A stretch of DNA of 36,497 nt, from positions 1 through 36,497 of the forward strand of contig NZ_FRFF01000147.1 of NCBI RefSeq assembly GCF_900143625.1, written 5' to 3'. The position numbers and the translations under genes are program-made. Below the pieces are notes generated by a model. It worked only from the letters and a program-made list of their open reading frames with translations. It was not told the origin of the DNA and did no database searches. The DNA comes from Nocardiopsis sp. JB363 (GTDB lineage: Bacteria; Actinomycetota; Actinomycetes; Streptosporangiales; Streptosporangiaceae). Shown piece after piece: positions 22,248-30,751 of the stretch. Numbering within the stretch: position 1 is the first letter of the stretch; each line of letters opens with the position of its first letter.

Positions 22248-23225
22248 TCAGAGGCCGGCGAGGACCTCTTCCAGTTGGTCCAGGACGTCGTTGGCCTGGC
22301 CCCAGGTACGGGAGAAGCTGTAGCGCATGGGGTGGACCTGCTCGTTCTCGACGGCCGGCAGGGTACGCCAGAGCTGCTGGTCGAGCAGGCTCGCGGTGAA
22401 GTCGTCCGGTTCCATGGACACGTCGGTCTCGTAGAAGACGACGTCGGCGTCGTCGAGCTTGTCGATGTTCTCGTAGGACTGGAAGGTGGCGAAGTCCTCA
22501 CCCGCCTCCTCTACCAGTGAGGTGGCCTCGGCTCCGAGCTCGTCGAGGATGTAGGCGCCCCAGGCGTTGGTGTTGACCGCGGCGAACTCGTCGTCCACAC
22601 CGAACACCACCGCGAAGGTGTTGTCCTGGAGCCGGTCGGCGTAGGTCCGGCCGATCTCGTCGAGGCGCTCCTGGTAGCGGTCGCGTTCGGCCTCGGCGCG
22701 CTCGGCGTCACCGATGACCTCGGCCAGCTCCAGGCTCATGTCGCGCAGTTCGGGGCCGGCGCCGTCGAAGTCGAACAGGATGGTGGGCGCGATCTGGGAC
22801 AGGTCCTCGAAGTGCTGCTCGTAGTCCTCGTGGCTGACCTCGCGGACACCGCCGATGATGAGGTCGGGCTCGGCCGCGGCGATGGCCTCGACGTTGAGTT
22901 CCAGGCTCATCTCCTGAACGACGTCGGCCTCTCCGAGGACCTCCATCTGTTCGGGGGTGTAGAGGCTGGGGTTGGGGTCGATGACGCCGACGGGGTCGAT
23001 CCCGGCTTCGACGAGGATCTCGTTGCCGAACTCCAGGGAGACGATGCGCTCGGGGTTCTCGGGGATGTCGACGGTGCCGTAGTCGGTCTCGACGGAGACG
23101 TTGCCGGCCTCGTCGGTTGTACCGGCGTCGGTGGAGTCGTCGCCGCAGGCGGTGAGGGCGAGGGCCAGGGCGAGTCCGCCGGCGATGAGGGCTCCGCCGC
23201 GCAGGTGGGTCGTCAGCTCTGTCAC
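22248..23225 (-). CDS. Ferric-siderophore ABC transporter substrate-binding lipoprotein
   Basis: The GTG at 23225 gives 325 residues. No Shine-Dalgarno sequence is obvious (only a GA-rich stretch). It is the only start that keeps the signal peptide. LALALALTAC (lipobox, lipidated Cys27) is followed by an acidic linker. VETDYGTVDIPENPERIVSLEFGNEILVEAGIDPVGV is the usual opening of the FepB/FhuD-like fold. IAAAEPDLIIGG, SQIAPTILFDF and the C-terminal WGQANDVLDQLEEVL complete it. It captures the ferric siderophore outside the membrane and passes it to an ABC permease, which is not encoded in this window. First gene after the iron box at 23300, it leads the uptake/export operon. Confidence 0.93.
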   Translation of the reverse strand: MTELTTHLRGGALIAGGLALALALTACGDDSTDAGTTDEAGNVSVETDYGTVDIPENPERIVSLEFGNEILVEAGIDPVGVIDPNPSLYTPEQMEVLGEADVVQEMSLELNVEAIAAAEPDLIIGGVREVSHEDYEQHFEDLSQIAPTILFDFDGAGPELRDMSLELAEVIGDAERAEAERDRYQERLDEIGRTYADRLQDNTFAVVFGVDDEFAAVNTNAWGAYILDELGAEATSLVEEAGEDFATFQSYENIDKLDDADVVFYETDVSMEPDDFTASLLDQQLWRTLPAVENEQVHPMRYSFSRTWGQANDVLDQLEEVLAGL

Positions 23226-23299
23226 GGTGTTCGCTTTCGTGGAGATCGGGGGAGTACGGGGATTTCGCGGTCGCGAGGGGACGAACCTTGGAACTTCCC

Positions 23300-23318
23300 T
23301 GAGGTTAGCCTTACCTTA
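23300..23318. promoter_or_regulatory. Iron box (DmdR/IdeR-type operator) of the uptake/export operon
   Basis: TGAGGTTAGCCTTACCTTA matches the remembered 19-bp consensus at 16 of 19 positions, read on the minus strand. It lies 75 bases before the receptor GTG and directly abuts a TAATAT/TATAAG -10-like sequence (about 23316-23322), so bound repressor would block the promoter. Confidence 0.82.
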
Positions 23319-23349
23319 TATTAATCGTGTGCGCGGGGGCACCCTTGAC

Positions 23350-26300
23350 TCAGGCGGGGTTCGTCCGGTCATCGCCCTCCTCTCCCCGCAGGGCGCGGTC
23401 CAGGACCGGGCCGATCACCGCGAGGGCGGCCGGCCCGGTCATGTCGTCGTGGTGGTGGTCCACGGGGGTGTCGATCACCTGCCCGTCGACGTGTTCCTTC
23501 CACAGCTCCGCGGTGATCCCCGATCCCGGGTCCCGCTGGGCGTCGGCGGAGAAGAAGTGCAGGTCACCGTCGAAGACCCGGTAACGGGACCGGTACATCA
23601 CCTCGTTGGTGTACATCCGGGCGCGCACCACGCGTTCGATGGTGTCGGCGTCGAAGTCCGCCCACACGCCGCCGCTGTCGCTCATGAAATCCACGACGTC
23701 CTCGCGCCGGTAGGGCGGGGTGAGCCACGACGGCGGTTCACGTCGAGAACTGGAGAGCAGGAATTCCAGGGCCTCCTGTTCGGCCTCCTCCTCGGTCATC
23801 GCGCCACCCGCGCGCAGCACCGGTTCGGAGTCGGTGGGGTAGGTGTCCAGCATCCCCAGGAAGGCGACCCGCTCCCCCTCCGATTGCAGGAGGGTGGCCA
23901 GTCCGTGCGCGATCTGCCCGCCGAAGGACCAGCCCACCAGGTGGTAGGGGCCGTTGGGTTGGACGGTGCGGACCAGACGGGCGTAGTGCTCGACCAGTTC
24001 CTCCATGGTGGGCGGCAGGGCGTCCTCGCGCAGCCCGGGGAACTGGACACCGACGATGGGGCGTTCCCGGTCGACGTAGGGGGCCAGCCCCGCGTACGAC
24101 CAGCTGAACCCGCTGGCCGGGTGGAAGCAGAACAGCGGACGTTCGCGTCCCCCCTCGCGCAGACGGAGCACGGGGGCGAGCAGGTCCTCCCGACGCGGGG
24201 ACTCCAGGTAGTCGCGCAGGCGGGCGACGGTGGGCGCGGCGATGAGGTCACCGGCGCGCAGCCGCTGTCCGGTGCGCTTGCGAATCCGTCCGACCAGGCG
24301 CATGGCCAGGAGGGAGTGGCCGCCCAGGTCGAAGAAGTCGTCGTCCAGGGTGAGGGAGTCGACCTCCGTCCCCAGGACGACGGCGAAGTCGGCGAGCAGC
24401 TCCCGGTCGACGTCGTCGCGTGCCGGGCGACCCCCAGGGCCCGGGCCGGCGGTGGTGTGGGCGGGGGCGGGCAGCGCCGCCTGGTCGAGTTTGCCGTTGA
24501 TGGTCAGTGGCAGCCGGTCCAGGACCACCAGGGCGGAGGGCACCATGGCGTCGGGCAGGGCGGCGCGCAGGTGGGTGCGCAGGCCGTCCGGGTCGATGGC
24601 GGTCCCCGCTCCGGGGACGAGGTAACCGACCAGTCGCTTGAGCCCGGGAGTGTCCTCGCGGACCGTGACGGCGGCCTGGGTGACGTCCGGGTGTTCCTCC
24701 AGGGCGGCGACGACCTCGGCGGGTTCGATGCGCACCCCGCGGATCTTGACCTGGTCGTCGGCGCGGCCCAGGTAGTCGATGAGCCCGTGTTCGTCCCAAC
24801 GCACCAGGTCACCGGTGCGGTACATGCGTGATCCGGGCGGCCCGTAGGGGTCGGCGACGAAACGTTCGGCGGTCAGGTCGCGGCGTCCGGTGTAACCGCG
24901 GGCCAGTCCCACTCCGCTCACGTAGAGCTCGCCGGGCACCCCCGGGGCGACCGGGCGCAGGGAGGTGTCCAGGACGTGGACGTCGGTGTTGGAGATGGGT
25001 CGGCCCACGGTCGGGGTGGCGCTGTCCCCTGTGCCGCCGCCGAGTGTGTTGATGGTGTACTCGGTGGGCCCGTAGAGGTTGTAGCCGAGCACGTCGTCGG
25101 CCTCGCGCAGGGTGTCCCACACGGTGCCGCCGACCGCCTCACCACCGAGCAGGACCAGGGGCGGCCGGTGCGCGGACGCTTCGGCGTCGGCTCCGTCGTC
25201 CCCGCCGTCGAAGAGGCCGTCCTCGATGAGCTGACCGCAGTAGGAGGGGGTCACGTTGACGACGTCGATCGCCTGGGTGGCGCAGTAGGAGACCAGGGCG
25301 GCGGAGTCTCGACGCAGTTCCTCGTCCATGAGGTGGACCTCGTGGCCGTCGATCAGCCACAGCAGTTCCTCCCAGGACATGTCGAAGGAGAACGACACGG
25401 TGTGCGCCACCCGCATCACGCGTCCGCCTTGGGCCGCCACCACCGGGTCGAAGATCTCCGCCCGGTGGTTGACCAGCATGTTCACCAGACCGTGGTAGGG
25501 GATCTCCACCCCCTTGGGCCGACCGGTGGAGCCGGAGGTGAAGATGACGTAGGCCAGGTGGTCCCGTCGGTGCGCGCGCCGTCGCACGGCCGCGGTCGGG
25601 TCCACCTCGGCCAGGGCGTCGAGGGTGTCGGGGTCGTCGAGGAACAGGCGCCGGCCGCCACCCCGCGCGGGCAGGTGCGCGGCCGCCTCGGCGGTGGTGA
25701 CGGTGACCAGCGGGTCGGAGTCGTCGAGCATGTGGCCCAGCCGCGCCGCCGGGTGCTCCAGGTCGAGCGGTACGTAGGCGGCGCCGAGTTTGAGGACGGC
25801 GAAGAGGGTCACCACCCAGTCCGCGGAGCGGTACAGGGCGATGGCGACCCGGATCTCCGGCCCCGCTCCCAGGTCGGCCAGCACGCGAGCCAGCCGTTCG
25901 GCGCGCTCGTCGAGTTCGGCGAAGGTGAGGCTCTCGTCCCGCGTGACCAGGGCGACGCGATCGGGGGCGTGCCGCACCGACTCCTCGAACATCCCCGCCA
26001 GGGTGGTGTCCGGTAGGTCCAGGCGCTTTCCCTCCCCCAGAGCCAAGGCGGCGTCGACGGTGCGCGCGTCCAGGGGGTCGAGGTCGGCGACCGGGGCGTC
26101 GGGCAGGGCGGCGATCTGTTCGAGCAGACGCACGACCCGGTCGAACAATTCCCGGGCGGTGTCGGTGGCCACCACGTCCGTGCGATAGGCCAGGCTGAGG
26201 CGAAGCTCGTCACCGGGTTGGGCGACGAAGGTGAGCGGGTAGTGGGTGGCGTCGTTTCCGGTGACCGACTCCAGTCCGGTGAGCTCGCGTACCCGCTGGT

Positions 26301-27393
26301 AGCGGTCGTCGTCGCGGGGGATGTTGCGCTGTACGTACAGCGAGTCGAACAGGCGTTGGGTCCCGATCGCGCCCTGGATGTCGGCGAGGCCGACGTGGTG
26401 GTGCGCCAACAGGTCGGCTTGTTCTCCCTGGAGACGCAGCAGCAGCTCGCGGACGGACTCGGCCGGGTCCACCCTGACCCGGATCGGCACGGTGTTGAAG
26501 AAGACGCCGACGATCGAGTCCACTCCGTCGATCTCGGGGGGCCTGCCGGCCACGGTGCTACCGAAGACGATGTCGTTCCCGCCGGTGTGGGAGCGCAGGA
26601 CCAGGCCCCAGGCGGCGAGGAAGAGCGTGTTGGGGGTGACCCCGACCTCCCTGGCCAACGCGGTGAGCCGTTCCACCAGATCGGGGGCGACCACGCCGTC
26701 GATGGTGCGCGGCATGATCGTGGTGTCCCCGGAGTCGGTGACCGAGACGAGGGTGCCCTCCTCCACCCCCTCCAGGGCCGAACGCCAGGCGTCGATGGAA
26801 CGGCGATGGTCCTGGCGGGACAACCAGACGAGGTAGTCGCGGTAGGGGCGGGGCTCGGGCAGGGCCGAGTCGTCCCCGCCGCGCAGGTACAGGTCCATGA
26901 GTTCGGCGTTGTAGAGCTCGCCCGACCAGCCGTCCATGACGATGTGGTGGAAGGTGAGGACGAGGACGTCCCGTTCGTCGGGCAGGTGGACCAGGACGTG
27001 CCGGATCAGGGGCGGGCGGGACAGGTCGAAGCGGCGTTCACGCTGGCCGACCCGGATCCGGTCCAGTCGCCGGCGGGCCTCGGTGGCGGGAAGGTCGGAC
27101 AGGTCGGTCTCGTGCCAGGCCACCGGAACCTCGCGTGGGATGAACTGGACGGGACGTTCGACGCCCTCGTGCATGAACCCGGCGCGTAGGGCGGGGTGGC
27201 GGCGCAGCATGGCTCCTGCGGCGGCGCGCAGTGCCGTGGCGTCCACGCGGCGGGTGAACTCGAAGACGTTCTGGACGGTGTAGACGTCCAGGTGCTGTTC
27301 GTCCTTGACGGAGTGGAACAGCAGACCCTCTTGGAGGGTGGCGAGCGGAAGCACGTCCTGGATGTCGCCGGGGCCTTCGGCGCTGGCGTTCAT
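23350..27393 (-). CDS. NRPS: C-A(N5-hydroxyornithine)-T-TE, terminal module
   Basis: The ATG at 27393 (MNASAEGPGD), with AGAGGA upstream, gives 1,347 residues. The longer open frame upstream is antisense noise. The condensation domain (about 11-430) has HHIVMDG at 149-155. The adenylation domain (about 460-960) has FTSGSTGRPKG. Its ten specificity residues read by eye as D-M-E-N-L-G-L-I-N-K, the code I recall for L-N5-hydroxyornithine (coelichelin type). The carrier domain has LGGHS with Ser1027 for phosphopantetheine. The thioesterase has GWSFGG with Ser1156, an Asp in LDTYP and a His in the HHHDD segment. It adds hydroxyornithine and releases or dimerises the chain. The C1 motif PLATLQEGLLFH is the type often seen after epimerised donors. 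Confidence 0.95.
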   Translation of the reverse strand: MNASAEGPGDIQDVLPLATLQEGLLFHSVKDEQHLDVYTVQNVFEFTRRVDATALRAAAGAMLRRHPALRAGFMHEGVERPVQFIPREVPVAWHETDLSDLPATEARRRLDRIRVGQRERRFDLSRPPLIRHVLVHLPDERDVLVLTFHHIVMDGWSGELYNAELMDLYLRGGDDSALPEPRPYRDYLVWLSRQDHRRSIDAWRSALEGVEEGTLVSVTDSGDTTIMPRTIDGVVAPDLVERLTALAREVGVTPNTLFLAAWGLVLRSHTGGNDIVFGSTVAGRPPEIDGVDSIVGVFFNTVPIRVRVDPAESVRELLLRLQGEQADLLAHHHVGLADIQGAIGTQRLFDSLYVQRNIPRDDDRYQRVRELTGLESVTGNDATHYPLTFVAQPGDELRLSLAYRTDVVATDTARELFDRVVRLLEQIAALPDAPVADLDPLDARTVDAALALGEGKRLDLPDTTLAGMFEESVRHAPDRVALVTRDESLTFAELDERAERLARVLADLGAGPEIRVAIALYRSADWVVTLFAVLKLGAAYVPLDLEHPAARLGHMLDDSDPLVTVTTAEAAAHLPARGGGRRLFLDDPDTLDALAEVDPTAAVRRRAHRRDHLAYVIFTSGSTGRPKGVEIPYHGLVNMLVNHRAEIFDPVVAAQGGRVMRVAHTVSFSFDMSWEELLWLIDGHEVHLMDEELRRDSAALVSYCATQAIDVVNVTPSYCGQLIEDGLFDGGDDGADAEASAHRPPLVLLGGEAVGGTVWDTLREADDVLGYNLYGPTEYTINTLGGGTGDSATPTVGRPISNTDVHVLDTSLRPVAPGVPGELYVSGVGLARGYTGRRDLTAERFVADPYGPPGSRMYRTGDLVRWDEHGLIDYLGRADDQVKIRGVRIEPAEVVAALEEHPDVTQAAVTVREDTPGLKRLVGYLVPGAGTAIDPDGLRTHLRAALPDAMVPSALVVLDRLPLTINGKLDQAALPAPAHTTAGPGPGGRPARDDVDRELLADFAVVLGTEVDSLTLDDDFFDLGGHSLLAMRLVGRIRKRTGQRLRAGDLIAAPTVARLRDYLESPRREDLLAPVLRLREGGRERPLFCFHPASGFSWSYAGLAPYVDRERPIVGVQFPGLREDALPPTMEELVEHYARLVRTVQPNGPYHLVGWSFGGQIAHGLATLLQSEGERVAFLGMLDTYPTDSEPVLRAGGAMTEEEAEQEALEFLLSSSRREPPSWLTPPYRREDVVDFMSDSGGVWADFDADTIERVVRARMYTNEVMYRSRYRVFDGDLHFFSADAQRDPGSGITAELWKEHVDGQVIDTPVDHHHDDMTGPAALAVIGPVLDRALRGEEGDDRTNPA

Positions 27394-27454
27394 GGGTGTG
27401 GTCCTCTTCGGTTCGGTGACGGGCTCGGGCACGAGGGGGCTGGGTCGGGTGGAT

Positions 27455-30400
27455 TCAGTCGTCGGGGTTCCAGAGGCGCTGGAGTCGGTCCATCTCCCCC
27501 GCGTCCAGCAGGTCCGCGAACTCGTCTCCGGGCGGTGGTCCGGGTTCGGCGGGTTCGGGCGCGGTGGGGTCGGGCGCGGTCTCGGCGAACGCGGCGAGGC
27601 GTTCGGGGGTACGCCGGTCGAACACGTCCCGGACCCCGAACCCCAGTCCGGCCGCGCGGGCCCGGCCGACCAGTCGGATGGAGGTGACGCTGTCCCCGCC
27701 CAGGGCGAAGAAGTCGGCGTCGGCGGGCACCTCGTCGGTGGTGAGGCCGAGGAGGTCGGCGATGGCGGAGCAGAGGACTCGTTCGGCCTCCGTGCCCGGG
27801 GCACGGCCCGAGGCGGTGGCCGGTGCGACGGAGGGCGCGGGCAACGCGCCTCGGTCGACCTTGCCGTTGACGCTCAGGGGCAGGCCGTCCAGGAAGGTGA
27901 TGCCGGCGGGGACCAGCGCCGCGGGCAGGGTCGTGGCGAGCCGGGAGCGCAGGTCGTCCGGGTCCGGTGCCGCACCGGGCGCGGGGACGACGTGACCGGC
28001 GAGGAACATGGTCCCGGTGGGGCCGGTGTGCACGGTGACGGCGGCGTCGGCGACCCCCGGCAGGACCCGCAGGACCGCTTCGGCCTCCGCCGGTTCGACG
28101 CGTACGCCGTTGATCTTGACCTGGTCGTCGGAGCGCCCGAGGTAGACCAGGGCGCCGTCGGGCAGCCGACGGACCAGGTCCCCGGTCCGGTACAGGCGGG
28201 CCCCCGCGCGGCCGGTGGGGTCGGCGACGAAACGGCCGGCGGTGAGGTCGGGACGGCCGACGTAGCCACGGGCGAGCTGGACGCCGCCGAGGTAGAGCTC
28301 GCCGATCGCGCCGGGCGGCACCGGGCGCAGCACGTGATCGAGGACGTGGAGGGTGGTGTTGTGGACCGGGTGCCCGATGGGGACCGTGCCCGCGTCCCCG
28401 TCTCGGGCGTCGCCGGACGCCGGGTGGGAGGTGACGTCGATGGCGGCCTCCGTGGGGCCGTAGAGGTTCTCCAGGCGGGTGTGGGGCAGGGCGGTGGCGA
28501 AAGCGGTGGCCGAGTCTCGGGTGAGGGCCTCCCCGCTGGCGATGACCAGGCGAAGGGCGGGCAGGGGGCCGGTGAGGTCGTCGACGAACAGGCGCAGCAT
28601 CGCCGGAACGAAGTGGCAGACGCTCACCCCCTCCCGTTCGAAGAGTTCACGCAGGTGGGCGGGGTCCCGGTGACCGTCCGGTCGGACGGTGACGATGGCG
28701 GCGCCGGCGGCCAAGGGCCACAGGAACTCCCACACGGACACGTCGAAACCGACCGGGGTCTTGAGCGCGACCCGGTCCCTCGGGGTCAGCCGGTGGGTGT
28801 CCTGGGTCCAGGCGACGCGGTTGGCGATGGCACGGTGCGTCACCCCGACCCCCTTGGGCCTGCCGGTGGAGCCGGAGGTGAACAGGGTGTAGGCCAACTG
28901 CTCGGGGTGGGGTTCCGCCCACGGCAGCGGATCCAGCTCCGCCAGTCGGGCGATGGTGCCGGGGGCGTCCAGCTCGACCCGCGCCACGTCCTCGGGCAGG
29001 TCGGCGAGGGCGTCGCGCCACGCGGAGGTGGTGAGCACGGCGACGGCTCCGGCGCGTTCGGCCATGTCGGCCAGGCGCGCGGGCGGATGGTCCAGGTCCA
29101 ACGGTAGGTAGACGCCCCCGCTCCGGAGCACCGCGAGCACGGCGGTGATCAGCGCGGAGCCACGTGGCAGCGCGACCGCGACCGTGCCCTCCGCCACCGC
29201 GCCGTGTTCGGTGAGCAGGTGGGCCAGGCGGGCGGCTTCGGCGTGCAGCTCACGGTAGGTGAGAACGCCGTCCTCGGTGATCGCGGCGGGGTGGTCGGGG
29301 TGGACGTGCTCGGCCTCGGCCAGCAGGGCGTTGACCGTGTCGTGCCGGGCGGGGCGCTCGGTGTCGTTGTGTCGTGCGATCCGACGGTGCTGCTCGGCGG
29401 TGAGCGGGTCCAGGGCGTGCACGGGGCGCAGGGGGGTGTCGCACACCTGGTCGAGCAGGTGGGTGAACAGGTCCAGGAACGAGCGGGCCGTGGTGGCGGG
29501 GACCGATGGCAGATGGTCCAGGCGCAGCAGGGTGTCGCGTTCGGGGCCCTCGTCGGGCAGGACCGTGAGCACGGCCGGGTAGTGCGTGGCGTCGCGCACC
29601 TGGACCCGGCCCGGACGCGGGCCCCTGTGATCGGTGCCGTCGGCGACCTCGTCCAGGGGGTAGTTCTCGACCACCAGGAGGGTGTCGAAGAGGGTGCCGT
29701 GCCCGGCGGCGCGCTGGATGTCGGCCAGACCGGTCCACTGGTGGTCGAGCGTGTCGGCCTGTTCCAGGCGGACCCGGGTGAGGAGGTCGGCGAGGGGTTC
29801 GGCGGGGTCGAGGGTCACCCGCACGGGGAGGGTGTTGGTGAACAGGCCGACGGCGTCCCGGGCGTCGGGGAGTTCCGGTGGCCGGCCGGAGACGGGTTGG
29901 CCGAAGACGACGTCATCGCGGCCGGTGTGGACGGACAGGGTCAGCGCCCACAGGACCTGGAGGACGGTATTGGTGGTGACCCCGGTGTCGGCGGCGAGGG
30001 TGCGCAGCCGGTCGCTGCCGGCGGCGCCCAGGGAGGTCTCGACGCGTTCGGGCTCCGATGCCGGGGTGCGGGTCGGGGCGAGCAGGGTGGGTTCGGCGAG
30101 CCCGTCCAACGCCGCCGCCCAGGCCTTACGCGCCGCCTCCTGGTCGCGGCCCTCCAGCCAGGCCAGGTGGTCCCGGTAGCGCGGGGCCCGGGGCAGGGCT
30201 TCGGTGTTCCCATCCGCCACGTACAGCCGGAGGAGGTCGCGGGTCAAGATGGGCAGCGACCAACCGTCCAGCAGCACGTGGTGCGCGGTGATCACCAGCA
30301 CGGTGCGGTCGGGATCGGTCGTCAGGGCGTGGAAGCGGATGAGCGGGGGCGCTCCCAGATCGAACCCGCGCCCGAACTCGCCTTCCACCACTCGTTCCTC

Positions 30401-30751
30401 GGCGGCCGCCGGGTCGAGGTCGGCGGTCAGGTCGCTGTGCGCCCAGTCCAGGTCGGTGTCGGCGGGAACGAACTGGACCGGCTGGTCGAGTTCCTCGTAC
30501 AGGAAACCGGCCCGCAGGTTGGGGTGGCGCCGCAGCAGGGCGGTGGCGGCCCGGCGCAGGCGTTCGGGGTCGGTGGCGCCCAGGAGTTCGAGCCGAAGCT
30601 GAATTCCGTAGGAGTCGGTGGTCCCCTCGGCCAGGGCGTGGTGGAAAAGCAGCCCCTCTTGTAGGGGACCGAGCGGCAGCACGTCGGCGATCCCGCCCGA
30701 GGGCGGTGTCTGTTCGCGTGCGGTACGGGTGGGGTCGGTGTGCGGGGTCAA
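27455..30751 (-). CDS. NRPS: C-A(Ser)-T, single module
   Basis: The start is TTG at 30751, overlapping the upstream NRPS stop as TTGA, with GGAGGA seven to eight bases before it. No ATG or GTG fits. The product has 1,098 residues. The condensation domain (about 24-440) has AHHVLLDGWS. The adenylation domain (about 465-960) has FTSGSTGRPKG and specificity residues D-V-W-H-I-S-L-I-D-K, the serine code of the EntF type. The carrier domain has LGGDS with Ser1021. There is no epimerase. The C-terminal tail (DEFADLLDAGEMDRLQRLW) resembles the tail of the preceding synthetase and may be a docking motif. It loads Ser onto the Gly-Gly chain and passes it to the hydroxyornithine module, whose gene begins 61 bases on. 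Confidence 0.94.
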   Translation of the reverse strand: MTPHTDPTRTAREQTPPSGGIADVLPLGPLQEGLLFHHALAEGTTDSYGIQLRLELLGATDPERLRRAATALLRRHPNLRAGFLYEELDQPVQFVPADTDLDWAHSDLTADLDPAAAEERVVEGEFGRGFDLGAPPLIRFHALTTDPDRTVLVITAHHVLLDGWSLPILTRDLLRLYVADGNTEALPRAPRYRDHLAWLEGRDQEAARKAWAAALDGLAEPTLLAPTRTPASEPERVETSLGAAGSDRLRTLAADTGVTTNTVLQVLWALTLSVHTGRDDVVFGQPVSGRPPELPDARDAVGLFTNTLPVRVTLDPAEPLADLLTRVRLEQADTLDHQWTGLADIQRAAGHGTLFDTLLVVENYPLDEVADGTDHRGPRPGRVQVRDATHYPAVLTVLPDEGPERDTLLRLDHLPSVPATTARSFLDLFTHLLDQVCDTPLRPVHALDPLTAEQHRRIARHNDTERPARHDTVNALLAEAEHVHPDHPAAITEDGVLTYRELHAEAARLAHLLTEHGAVAEGTVAVALPRGSALITAVLAVLRSGGVYLPLDLDHPPARLADMAERAGAVAVLTTSAWRDALADLPEDVARVELDAPGTIARLAELDPLPWAEPHPEQLAYTLFTSGSTGRPKGVGVTHRAIANRVAWTQDTHRLTPRDRVALKTPVGFDVSVWEFLWPLAAGAAIVTVRPDGHRDPAHLRELFEREGVSVCHFVPAMLRLFVDDLTGPLPALRLVIASGEALTRDSATAFATALPHTRLENLYGPTEAAIDVTSHPASGDARDGDAGTVPIGHPVHNTTLHVLDHVLRPVPPGAIGELYLGGVQLARGYVGRPDLTAGRFVADPTGRAGARLYRTGDLVRRLPDGALVYLGRSDDQVKINGVRVEPAEAEAVLRVLPGVADAAVTVHTGPTGTMFLAGHVVPAPGAAPDPDDLRSRLATTLPAALVPAGITFLDGLPLSVNGKVDRGALPAPSVAPATASGRAPGTEAERVLCSAIADLLGLTTDEVPADADFFALGGDSVTSIRLVGRARAAGLGFGVRDVFDRRTPERLAAFAETAPDPTAPEPAEPGPPPGDEFADLLDAGEMDRLQRLWNPDD

